Source: Phycisphaerales bacterium
GTDB taxonomy: Bacteria; Planctomycetota; Phycisphaerae; WQYP01
Reading direction: 5' to 3'
Assembly: GCA_013044165.1 (NCBI GenBank)
Contig: JABEVB010000180.1
Span: 1-35,661 of the forward strand
Length of the DNA stretch: 35,661 bases
Shown here: positions 25,401-32,748 of the stretch, in pieces
How the letters are laid out: every line of letters starts with the position of its first letter
Numbering within the stretch: the first letter of the stretch is position 1
Made by a program: the position numbers and the translations under genes
The notes under the pieces: model-generated
The model's database searches: none
Told to the model about the DNA's origin: nothing
The model's input: the letters and a program-made list of their open reading frames with translations, nothing else

Positions 25401-25997
25401 ATGTCCAAGGATCAATTTGACCGCGTAGCGGAGCACCCGGTAGATGAAGTGTTTTTGCGGCGCTGGTCGCCGCGGTCGTTTTTAGCTGATCCGGTGCAGC
25501 CCGAGCAACTCGCCACGCTGTTTGAGGCCGCTCGATGGGCTCCCTCGTGTTTTAACGAACAGCCCTGGCTGTTTATGTATGCGGCGACGCCCAAGGACTT
25601 GGCAATTTACAGGCAGATAATTGTGCCGCAAAATCGTATCTGGGCGGACAAAGCCCCGGTGCTGGCGTTGGCGTTTGCCCGTCGTAACTTTGCCCGCAAT
25701 GGCAAGGTGAATAAGCATTACGCCTTTGATACCGGCGCCGCTTGGATGAGCCTGGCCCTGCAGGCGCATAAGCTCGGCTTGGCCGCGCATGCGATGGGCG
25801 GCTTTTTTGAAGAGCAGGCCTATCTGCTATTGGGTGTGCCCAAAGAAAAATATGAGGCAATGGCCGCAATTGCCATTGGTCGGCGCGGACCGGTCGAAAG
25901 TCTGCCTGCCGAGTTTGCCGCTCGAGAGGCGCCCGGCCCGCGCAAAGCGCTGGCGGAAGTGGCCATCGAAGGTCTTTTTCAGGATCAGCACGCATGA
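25401..25997 (+). CDS. Nitroreductase family protein
   Basis: 198 residues, FMN-dependent flavoprotein fold. The N-terminal FLRRWSPRSFLADPV and the WAPSCFNEQPWLFMY block bind the FMN phosphate and ring. GAAWMSLALQAHKLGLAAHAMGGF is the matching C-terminal block (in two parts). The family reduces nitro groups, quinones or enones with NAD(P)H; the true substrate is unknown. The frame extends to a GTG at 25380, but AGGAG (25388-25392) is spaced 8 nt from ATG 25401. The stop overlaps the next gene by 4 bp. Confidence 0.9.
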   Translation: MSKDQFDRVAEHPVDEVFLRRWSPRSFLADPVQPEQLATLFEAARWAPSCFNEQPWLFMYAATPKDLAIYRQIIVPQNRIWADKAPVLALAFARRNFARNGKVNKHYAFDTGAAWMSLALQAHKLGLAAHAMGGFFEEQAYLLLGVPKEKYEAMAAIAIGRRGPVESLPAEFAAREAPGPRKALAEVAIEGLFQDQHA

Positions 25998-26410
25998 ATA
26001 ACCCCGCCACGACCGCCGCACCAGCGCCGCAGGTGCTGGCGCTGGTAAAGGATATGATTTTCGCCGTCAAAATTGTTTCCACGGCGCGGAGTCTGGGCGT
26101 TAGGTGCCAGACGGTACTTTCGGCAACTGGTCTTGCTGGTGCGTGTGCGGCCCACCAACCAGCGTTGGTCATTGTAGACCTTGATTTGCCCGGGCTGGAT
26201 GTGCAGGCGGTGGCCTCGGCTGTGCAGGCCTTCGGAGCACACACTCGCGTGGTGGGCTACTTATCGCACACCCAGGTTGAAATGGCGGCAGCGGCAAAGG
26301 CTGCGGGAATTGCGGAGGTAATGCCGCGGTCGGCCTTTACCCGCAACCTGCCGGAGTTGCTGCAGGCTGCGGGCCAGGCAGATATAAAAGTCGCTCGGCC
26401 GCCACAATAA
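25994..26410 (+). CDS. Receiver-like domain protein
   Basis: 138 residues, one domain with the beta-alpha order of a CheY-like receiver. ALVIVDLDLPGLD holds the likely phosphorylatable Asp. VVGYLSHTQVEM matches strand 4, and AGIAEVMPRSAF matches strand 5. The normally invariant Lys of strand 5 is Arg and the acidic pair after strand 1 is absent (LALVKDM), so phosphorylation is doubtful. No output domain. Its start overlaps the nitroreductase stop (ATGA), and tsaD follows 47 bp later. A partner kinase is not seen. Confidence 0.7.
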   Translation: MNNPATTAAPAPQVLALVKDMIFAVKIVSTARSLGVRCQTVLSATGLAGACAAHQPALVIVDLDLPGLDVQAVASAVQAFGAHTRVVGYLSHTQVEMAAAAKAAGIAEVMPRSAFTRNLPELLQAAGQADIKVARPPQ

Positions 26411-26457
26411 GCGGGATATCGGCCACGACCAGCGGACTTGGTCGGCAAGGAATAGTT

Positions 26458-27504
26458 ATGAGCTTCGCGCTAGGCATAGAAACCACATGCGATGAAACCT
26501 CGGCCGCGGTTGTAGCCGATGGCCGACGGGTGCTTTCCAACGTGGTGCGTACGCAGGCGGCGCTGCACCAGAAATACGGGGGCGTGGTGCCCGAAATCGC
26601 GGCCCGGGCACACATAGAGCTTATAGATGAAATAATTTCCTTGGCTCTTGGCGATGCCGGTATAACCGGCTCGGCTCTCAATGTTATTGGTGTGGCTCAT
26701 ACGCCCGGTCTGGTAGGCTGTTTGCTTGTGGGTGTGTCGGCTGCCAAGGGCCTGGCCTTTGCGTGGGACAAGCCGTTGGTGGGCGTCAACCATGTTGCGG
26801 CGCACCTGTATGCCGCAGCGCTGTATGAGAAGATCACCCCGGCTGGCGACGCATGGACCGCCGGCGATACCTGGCCGGCGTTAGGGCTGGTGATATCCGG
26901 TGGGCATACGACGCTGTACCGCATGGCATCGCCAAGAGATTTAATAAAAATCGGCCATACCATAGATGACGCCGTGGGTGAAGCATTTGATAAGGTTGCG
27001 GCCATTTTGCAACTTGGCTATCCGGGCGGGCCGCAGATTGATGCTTTGGCCAAGCAGGGAAACCCGGAGGCGATTAAGTTTCCGATGACGCTGCTTGGTA
27101 AAGAGTCACTTGATTTTTCGTTCAGTGGTCTTAAAACGGCCGTGCTATATAACGTTTGTGGCATTGGCGGAAAGCAGCGCGAGGCTTCTGCGCTTAGTCC
27201 ACAAGAGCGGGCTGATGTGGCGGCGTCGTTTCAGCGTACGGCGACGGATATTCTGATTGCAAAGTGCCGCCGGGCTTTGGGGCAGGGTGGTTACCGATCG
27301 CTTGTGGCTGGCGGTGGCGTGTGCGCCAACAGTGCGATTCGCAGCGGGCTGCTGCAGTTGGGTCGCGAGCATAGCATTGCAGTGCTGCTGCCGGCGTTGC
27401 AGTTCTGTCAGGACAACGGAGCGATGATTGCCGGCATGGCCGACGAGCTATACCGCAGCGGTGTGCGCAGCGATCTTGGCTTGCGGGTCGTTGCCACCAG
27501 CTAA
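26458..27504 (+). CDS. tsaD: tRNA N6-threonylcarbamoyladenosine transferase
   Basis: 348 residues. Transfers the threonylcarbamoyl group to A37 of tRNAs reading ANN codons, in complex with TsaB and TsaE. The opening ALGIETTCDETSAAVV, the metal-binding NHVAAHLYA with His112 and His116, the ISGGHTTLY loop and the PGGPQIDALA and DFSFSGLKTAVLY blocks are all intact. The closing VAGGGVCANSAIR and FCQDNGAMIA blocks are also intact. AAGGAA before ATG 26458 is the ribosome site. Partners are not in the window. Confidence 0.96.
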   Translation: MSFALGIETTCDETSAAVVADGRRVLSNVVRTQAALHQKYGGVVPEIAARAHIELIDEIISLALGDAGITGSALNVIGVAHTPGLVGCLLVGVSAAKGLAFAWDKPLVGVNHVAAHLYAAALYEKITPAGDAWTAGDTWPALGLVISGGHTTLYRMASPRDLIKIGHTIDDAVGEAFDKVAAILQLGYPGGPQIDALAKQGNPEAIKFPMTLLGKESLDFSFSGLKTAVLYNVCGIGGKQREASALSPQERADVAASFQRTATDILIAKCRRALGQGGYRSLVAGGGVCANSAIRSGLLQLGREHSIAVLLPALQFCQDNGAMIAGMADELYRSGVRSDLGLRVVATS

Positions 27505-27792
27505 ATCTCGCTGCTGGGCGAAGCCAATCGCGGTTAAAAGCCACACCCGGCGCGGGTTTGATGATGCTACGCAAAAAAAGGTAAGGCGCAAGCCGTGTTC
27601 TGCGGTAGGACGCCGGCTGAATTATTCTTAGGTTATAGTCCTAGGATGGCAGAATGCGGCAACTCGCCCAAGTTCTAAAAACGTGCATTTACTTGACAAT
27701 TAGCCTTAATGCGTCGCGCCGACGCTGAAGAAAATCGCCTCGGCACCGTCCGCTGGCGATTGACGGCCGTGGTGTTGTGCGCGCAAGAGGCA

Positions 27793-27822
27793 TTGACAGG
27801 CGGGTCGGTGCATATGTATTGT
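27793..27822 (+). promoter_or_regulatory. Candidate promoter of the ArsR-led redox operon
   Basis: TTGACA (27793-27798) and TATTGT (27817-27822), 18 bp apart. The first copy of the direct repeat overlaps the -10. Confidence 0.5.
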
Positions 27823-27845
27823 CAAATCGGTAATTGCATATGTAT
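27809..27845. repeat. Two copies of TGCATATGTAT over the ArsR promoter, likely operator
   Basis: Identical 11-bp copies at 27809-27819 and 27835-27845, start to start 26 bp apart (between two and three helical turns). One lies on the -10 and one just after the start of transcription. Two repressor dimers side by side would close the promoter; autoregulation by the ArsR protein is inferred. Confidence 0.45.
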
Positions 27846-27881
27846 GCAGTTGCGGATGTATTGATGAACATGAGGCGTCTA

Positions 27882-28223
27882 ATGCAAAAGCTTGATCACA
27901 ACCATCGGTGTGAGCTGCTGGGCGAATTCTTCCGGCTCTTTGCTTCGGCGGTACGCGTAAAAATGTTCTGCTGCCTCAAGGAAGGGCCGCTTACGGTATC
28001 GCAGATAGCGTCGCAGGTGGGCATTGCAATGCCAAACGCATCACAGCACCTGCGGATTATGCGCCACCTTGGTGCGGTGCGCTGCGCCAAGGTGGGCAAC
28101 CACAGCTATTACCACCTTGGTGATAAGCGGTTTATGCAGGCGGCCGAGCTTATTGCTCAGGTATTGGAGCAGCGGCACGCAGCGCAAAGCAGGTTTGCAA
28201 GTCGGCGCTCGGCGCATGGGTAG
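27882..28223 (+). CDS. ArsR/SmtB family winged-helix regulator with several cysteines
   Basis: 113 residues from ATG 27882. The winged helix reads LLGEFFRLFASAVRVKMFCC, then GPLTVSQIASQVGIAMPNAS and QHLRIMRHLGAVRCAKVGNH, then YYHLGD. Cysteines lie at 10, 30, 31 and 68; the classic ELCVC metal site is missing. Thiol-based ArsR sensors such as SqrR/BigR respond to persulfides, and the sulfur-carrier genes behind it make that role plausible here, though the Cys positions do not obviously match. GAGG at 27872-27875 supports ATG 27882; in-frame ATGs at 27840, 27864 and 27870 lie too close to the operator or lack a ribosome site. It precedes the TusA-like gene by 83 bp. Confidence 0.82.
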   Translation: MQKLDHNHRCELLGEFFRLFASAVRVKMFCCLKEGPLTVSQIASQVGIAMPNASQHLRIMRHLGAVRCAKVGNHSYYHLGDKRFMQAAELIAQVLEQRHAAQSRFASRRSAHG

Positions 28224-28306
28224 CGTCGGCCGATGGGTTTGTTTATGGAGATTGTGGCCCGCCAAAACAGGCGTGGCGTGACCGAATTTGATAAGGAGCA
28301 TTACAA

Positions 28307-28561
28307 ATGGACACTGCAACACTGGGACAGCTTTCGGCTGCGAAAATAATTGATGCGCGAGGGACCGCGTGTCCGGGGCCGTTGCTTGAAGCCAAGAAGG
28401 GCATGGGGGCGGTGGCGGTAGGACAGGTGCTGGAGGTCAAGTCAAATGACGTCGGCTCGCGCAAGGATATTGCCGCATGGTCGAACAAGATGGGGCATGA
28501 GTTCCTCGGCGTGATTGAGGCGGACGGGCATGATCGCATTTTTGTTAAGCGCGGCAAATAG
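28307..28561 (+). CDS. TusA-like sulfur carrier protein
   Basis: 84 residues, the two-layer TusA/SirA fold. DARGTACPGPLLEAKKGM carries Cys22 in the CPxP signature; this Cys takes up persulfide sulfur in TusA. GQVLEVKSND and the closing RIFVKRGK strand fit the family. TusA proteins hand sulfur to DsrE-type proteins or to rhodanese/Hdr-like systems, and they are regular members of sulfur-oxidation (sHdr, Dsr) loci. AAGGAG 8 nt upstream supports the start. The MvhD/FlpD-like gene follows after 36 bp, and the DsrE2-family gene ends the same operon. Confidence 0.9.
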   Translation: MDTATLGQLSAAKIIDARGTACPGPLLEAKKGMGAVAVGQVLEVKSNDVGSRKDIAAWSNKMGHEFLGVIEADGHDRIFVKRGK

Positions 28562-28597
28562 CAGCACGCCGCTGACGCTGAATGAAAGGGGCAAGTG

Positions 28598-29095
28598 ATG
28601 GCTCCGGAAGGCTTTACTCCAAAAATACTTGTGCTGGCGACCGAGGCTTGTGCCTATCCAGGTGCCGATGCCGTTGGCAAAGCTCACCTTGAGTATGGTG
28701 CCAACGTGTATGTGTTTCGCGTCCCGTCGCCGGTATTGTTTCCGGAAGATTTTTATCTTCGGGCCTATGCCCATGGAGTGGATGGCATTTTGATTGCGGC
28801 CTGCGGGTCTGATTGTCCGTATCGCGGCGCCTACGACCGGCTTGCCGCGCGGATTGATCGCTTGACAGGCCGTATGAAAGCGGGTGGCCTGGAGATAGGC
28901 CGCATTCGACTCACCGCCATTTGCACGGTGTGCATCGCGGCGTATCTGAAGGAAGTCCGTCAACTGGATGAAGCCCTTCGAAAGCTGGGGCCGGTCAATC
29001 GGCAACTTGCCGCCGAGCTTCAGCAACGCGTGCGACAGGAGATGCGCGATACCGCGGCACAGCAGCGGGGTTTACTTGTTGGCATGACAGCATGA
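28598..29095 (+). CDS. MvhD/FlpD-like (hydrogenase iron-sulfur subunit family) protein
   Basis: 165 residues. The LVLATEACAYPGADAVGKAH opening and DGILIAACGSDCPYRGAYDR block follow the MvhD/FlpD pattern, where a [2Fe-2S] cluster links HdrA to an electron donor. In QmoB the same domain is fused to the C-terminus of HdrA; here it is a separate gene next to two HdrA genes. Compared with MvhD the cysteines are fewer: one in ACAY, none in RVPSPV, and two in CGSDC, plus CTVC further on. The cluster may be altered or missing. AAAGGGG is spaced 6 nt from ATG 28598; a GTG lies 3 nt before. Next gene at 13 bp. Confidence 0.78.
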   Translation: MAPEGFTPKILVLATEACAYPGADAVGKAHLEYGANVYVFRVPSPVLFPEDFYLRAYAHGVDGILIAACGSDCPYRGAYDRLAARIDRLTGRMKAGGLEIGRIRLTAICTVCIAAYLKEVRQLDEALRKLGPVNRQLAAELQQRVRQEMRDTAAQQRGLLVGMTA

Positions 29096-29108
29096 AAGGC
29101 GGCAAATC

Positions 29109-30461
29109 ATGGTAGCTCAAACAGGAGAAAAAAGATATTCGGATGCACTTGTCATTGGCGGCGGAATTGCCGGGCTGCAGGCGGCGCTCGATCTTGCCGA
29201 GCAGGGCTACAAGGTCATGGTGGTTGAGCGCGAAGCCAGCATTGGCGGCCGCATGATAAGCCTGAGCAAGGTGTATCCGACGCTTGATTGCGCGAGTTGC
29301 ATTACAACGCCCAAAATGTCGGCGGCGGCTCATCACGAAAACATTGAAATCATGACCTATACGGAGGTTAAATCCATTGTACCGGATGGGGATGGCCATC
29401 TTGTAACCGTCACGCGTAAGCCCACCTACGTCAATGCCGACAAGTGCATTGGCTGCAGGCTGTGCGAATATGCGTGCGACTCTGAATTTGCGGATTCATT
29501 TGAGCAGGGGCTGGGAGCAACACGGGCAATTTCAGTGGCGTTTACTAACGCCATTCCGCAAAAAGCGGTGCTTCAGGCGGAGTATTGTCTTTCATGCGGC
29601 TTATGCCTGCGAGCCTGCCCTACAGACGCGATTGAATTTGATCAGCAGCCGCGGCAAGAGCAAATCGCCGCGCACGCTGTGATTATCACGACTGGGTTTC
29701 AACTCAACGGCCTTAACATCAAACCACAGTACAGCGCGGCGCAAAGCGCCAATATTATTTCTCCGCTGACGTTGGAGCGATTGCTGGCTCCTCATGGTCC
29801 GTATGGGCGGGTGTTGCGACCCTCGGACGGGAAGATACCGGAATCCGTTGCGTTTGTGCTATGTTCCGGATCGCGTGACCGAACCATCGGCGTTCCTTAC
29901 TGTTCCCGGGTGTGCTGCATGTATTCGATCAAGCAGGCGATGCTGCTGGCCGGCTCGCTGCCGACGGCCGACATCACCATTTACTACATGGACATTCGGG
30001 CATTTGGCAAGGGTTACGAGCAATTCTATCAAAACGCCAGGGCAATGGGCGTTAACTTTGTACGGGGCAAAGTATCGCACATTGACGTTGCACCGCCGGA
30101 TGATCTTATGGTTCATGTAGAGATGACGGAGGAGTCGGTGGATTGTGTTCGGCGGCAGAAACACGACCTCGTGGTGCTGGCCCAGGGCATGATTCCGCAG
30201 TGGAACCCGTCGGGCGTTTCAACTGTGACCATTGGGGAGGATGGGTTTGTAGCCACACCGGACCTGGCCAGTCCATGTGCGACAAATGTGCCGGGCGTGT
30301 TTGTCGCTGGCGCCGCCGCCGGCCCGAAAGATATTGTAGACACCATTGCCGACGCCGGTGCCGCCGCCATGGTGGCGGCGCGCTATTTGGTACGTTGCGG
30401 CAGCAAGGAAAGCGCGCAGCCGGGGGGGGGGCGATCGGTGCGACTGGAACTGGCGGTATGA
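29109..30461 (+). CDS. HdrA/QmoA-like FAD and iron-sulfur protein
   Basis: 450 residues. An FAD Rossmann motif GGGIAG at 17-22 opens the protein. YPTLDCASCITTPKM has the paired Cys61 and Cys64 found in HdrA and QmoA. Two [4Fe-4S] ferredoxin motifs follow, at Cys113/116/119/123 and Cys160/163/166/170. Then come VLCSGSRD, YCSRVCCMYSIKQAM, and YYMDIRAFGKGYEQFYQNAR, all typical of HdrA. A late FAD motif reads GVFVAGAAAGPKDI. It is likely a cytoplasmic electron-transfer subunit, possibly bifurcating. A run of ten G lies near the 3' end (30422-30431). The second HdrA-like gene begins 65 bp downstream. Confidence 0.9.
   Translation: MVAQTGEKRYSDALVIGGGIAGLQAALDLAEQGYKVMVVEREASIGGRMISLSKVYPTLDCASCITTPKMSAAAHHENIEIMTYTEVKSIVPDGDGHLVTVTRKPTYVNADKCIGCRLCEYACDSEFADSFEQGLGATRAISVAFTNAIPQKAVLQAEYCLSCGLCLRACPTDAIEFDQQPRQEQIAAHAVIITTGFQLNGLNIKPQYSAAQSANIISPLTLERLLAPHGPYGRVLRPSDGKIPESVAFVLCSGSRDRTIGVPYCSRVCCMYSIKQAMLLAGSLPTADITIYYMDIRAFGKGYEQFYQNARAMGVNFVRGKVSHIDVAPPDDLMVHVEMTEESVDCVRRQKHDLVVLAQGMIPQWNPSGVSTVTIGEDGFVATPDLASPCATNVPGVFVAGAAAGPKDIVDTIADAGAAAMVAARYLVRCGSKESAQPGGGRSVRLELAV
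30422..30431 (+). repeat. G10 homopolymer in the 3' end of the first hdrA-like gene
   Basis: Ten consecutive G encode the Gly-Gly-Gly of the C-terminal tail. Such a tract is prone to slippage in replication and to base-calling error. A one-base change would replace only the last dozen residues. Confidence 0.85.
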
Positions 30462-30526
30462 CCGGAGACTGCCGAGAAGGCACCGAGGCAACTTAAATAT
30501 TAACGCGCAACGTTGAGGATGCTTTT

Positions 30527-32368
30527 ATGGACCGCATGAATCAATCAGAAACTGAACGCTGTGGCAATCAACCTGCCAGCGAACCGCGGGTAGGTGTGTA
30601 TATCTGCCGGTGTGGCGGCAATATTTCTGATGTTGTTGACACCGACCATGTGGCGGAAGTGTGCAAGCTCATTCCGGGAGTTACCACGGCGAAGGTACAT
30701 ACGTTCATGTGCTCCGATCCGGGGCAGCAAACCATTATTGACGATATCCGCCAGGAAAAGCTTGATCGTGTGGTGGTAGCATCCTGCTCGCCATTTCTGC
30801 ATGAGCTGACGTTTCGCGGGGCAGTGATGCGCGGCAAGCTTAATGCGTACCTTTATGAACATGTCAATATTCGCGAGCAATGCTCCTGGGCCCACAAGCA
30901 TGATCCGCGCGGGGCCACCGCCAAGGCTATCGCGCTCATCAGCGCGGCGGTTGGAAAGGTGCGACATTCACGTCCACTTGAGAAAATACGCCTTGCCAAT
31001 AATCAGCGGGCACTTATTGTGGGTGGTGGACCTGCCGGCATGAAAGCCGCTGCGGACCTGGCCGCCTGCGGGCTGTCGGTGCTGCTGGTCGAGCGGAGCA
31101 ATCGGCTGGGGGGCAAGCTGGCATCTCCACAGCGCATGTTTCCAACGGGAGCAGCATCCGGCGAAATACTTTCTAAACTTGAAAGCGACATGCGGTCAAC
31201 CGGCCGTGTGGAAGTGCTGCTTAGCAGCGAAATTACGCGGGTGGGAGGCTTTGTCGGTAATTTTGATGTGACGATTCACGGGCCGCTGGGGCCGTCTGGC
31301 TCGATGACCGATACCAACGTCTCATTCGGGGCCATCATCATGGCTACGGGATTTCAGCCGTATGTGCCGCACGACGGCGAGTTTTTATTTGGACGACATC
31401 CCGCAGTTATGACAACGGTAGCCCTGCAAGAGGCACTGGCGGCGGCCCCCGAAGGCAAAATGCTCAAGGTTAACGGCCATGAAATTCGCCGGGTGGCATT
31501 CATCCATTGCGTGGGGAGCCGACAGGTAGAGGGCGTGCATCAGCCCGGTACCGACGGCCGGTTGAACAAGCATTGTTCGCGCGTGTGCTGCACGACCGTG
31601 CTGAATCAGGCCCTGCAAATACGCAGCCGCTTCGCCGACACGCGCGTTTACGACTTGTACCAGGACATTCGCGCTTATGGGCGGGGACACGAGCAGTACT
31701 ATACCGACGCTTCTCGCGCGGGCGTTGTATTCTTTCGATACCACGGCGATGAGCCACCAGCGGTGACGGCCGAGAAGGATGCGTCGCTGCATATTCGTGT
31801 CAAAGACTATCTCTCGTGGGGCGAGACGTTGGAAATTGAAGTGGACCTTCTGGTATTGGCGGTTGGAATGACACCCGGCCCATGCGAGCAAATTGTGGAC
31901 CAGTTGAAGCTGCCTCGTGGTGAAGATGGTTTTCTCCAGGAAATACATCCCAAGCTTCGACCGGTCGAAATCTCGGTCAATGGCGTGCTGCTGGCGGGTA
32001 CTGCACAGGCACCCATGAATTTGCAGGAGACGCTGGCGGCCGCCGGAGCAGCGGCGGTTAAGGCTCGATCTATGCTTGTGAAGCAGCATGTTGAGCTTAA
32101 CCCATATGTAGCCCAGGTGGATGCAAACCTCTGTGAGGGCTTGGGGCAGTGCGTGGCGGAATGCCAGTACGATGGGGCCTTAAAGCTTATTGAAACATCC
32201 AGGAACGGACGCACGGTAAAGATGGCTGAAGTAAATCCTGGATTGTGCGTAGGCTGTGGTGCCTGTGTTGCGGTCTGCCCGAATCGCGCCATTAATGTCA
32301 ATGGCTGGCGTCTGGATCAGTATGACGAAATGGTAGATGGATTGGTTCGAGAGCTTGTACCGGCATAA
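30527..32368 (+). CDS. HdrA/QmoB-like FAD and iron-sulfur protein
   Basis: 613 residues, a full HdrA. The N-terminal domain has GVYICRCGGNISDVVD, and VVASCSPFLHELTFRG with NIREQCSWAHKHDPRGAT. FAD motif GGGPAG spans 166-171. AFIHCVGSRQVEG, HCSRVCCTTVLNQAL and YDLYQDIRAYGRGHEQYY follow. The C-terminal ferredoxin domain has one canonical [4Fe-4S] motif at Cys574/577/580/584 and one incomplete motif at Cys536/542/546, missing its second Cys. HdrA proteins carry FAD and relay electrons between HdrBC-type subunits and donors; in sulfate reducers the QmoAB pair faces QmoC. The MvhD-like domain that ends QmoB is here a separate gene upstream. The winged-helix gene follows in 12 bp. Confidence 0.92.
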   Translation: MDRMNQSETERCGNQPASEPRVGVYICRCGGNISDVVDTDHVAEVCKLIPGVTTAKVHTFMCSDPGQQTIIDDIRQEKLDRVVVASCSPFLHELTFRGAVMRGKLNAYLYEHVNIREQCSWAHKHDPRGATAKAIALISAAVGKVRHSRPLEKIRLANNQRALIVGGGPAGMKAAADLAACGLSVLLVERSNRLGGKLASPQRMFPTGAASGEILSKLESDMRSTGRVEVLLSSEITRVGGFVGNFDVTIHGPLGPSGSMTDTNVSFGAIIMATGFQPYVPHDGEFLFGRHPAVMTTVALQEALAAAPEGKMLKVNGHEIRRVAFIHCVGSRQVEGVHQPGTDGRLNKHCSRVCCTTVLNQALQIRSRFADTRVYDLYQDIRAYGRGHEQYYTDASRAGVVFFRYHGDEPPAVTAEKDASLHIRVKDYLSWGETLEIEVDLLVLAVGMTPGPCEQIVDQLKLPRGEDGFLQEIHPKLRPVEISVNGVLLAGTAQAPMNLQETLAAAGAAAVKARSMLVKQHVELNPYVAQVDANLCEGLGQCVAECQYDGALKLIETSRNGRTVKMAEVNPGLCVGCGACVAVCPNRAINVNGWRLDQYDEMVDGLVRELVPA

Positions 32369-32380
32369 AAGAGGTGCTTT

Positions 32381-32686
32381 ATGGCAACCAAAAAGACGCT
32401 CACCGCCGAGCAGAAGAAAGCCCTTGGCGAGTTTCGCAAGCGGCAGGGCGGCGTTGACGAAGCCAAGCTTAAGAGACACAAGGATCTCCTTGCCGCGCGA
32501 AAGTCCATCGTCAAACTGCTGCAAGCACAGCCCGCCACTGTGCCGGGCCTCGCGGCGGAACTGAATATGCCGAGCAAAGAAATTTTATGGCATTTAGCGG
32601 CCATGCGCAAATACGGAGTTGTGCGCGAGCTGGGCGAGGTAGATTCGTATGTTCGTTACGGTCTGGTGCCCGCGGAGAGCAGGTAG
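32381..32686 (+). CDS. Small winged-helix protein inside the Hdr/Qmo-like operon
   Basis: 101 residues. A charged, Lys-rich N-terminal helix (1-45) precedes a winged-helix fold: SIVKLLQAQPATVPGLAAEL, then NMPSKEILWHLAAMRKYGVV and a wing ending in SYVRYGLVPAE. No cysteine and no effector domain. It lies 12 bp after the second HdrA-like gene and 62 bp before the QmoC-like gene. It may regulate the operon or act as a protein-protein adaptor of the complex; winged-helix domains do both. I cannot assign a named family beyond the fold. Confidence 0.8.
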   Translation: MATKKTLTAEQKKALGEFRKRQGGVDEAKLKRHKDLLAARKSIVKLLQAQPATVPGLAAELNMPSKEILWHLAAMRKYGVVRELGEVDSYVRYGLVPAESR

Positions 32687-32748
32687 GCCGGTATTGGGCT
32701 GCGGGCATGTTTAATAATAGTGACCCGGGCCAATTTGTGAGGTGCTAT

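Larger units (their letters stand above)
27505..27881. other. 377-bp gap before the ArsR gene
   Basis: No gene recognised. It contains a TTGACA at 27693-27698 without a fitting -10, and then the ArsR promoter and direct repeats listed separately. Confidence 0.5.

Noticed and set aside
32587-32748. Upstream start for the QmoC-like protein
   Set aside because: It would overlap the winged-helix gene by 100 bp, lacks a ribosome site, and the family starts close to ATG 32749.
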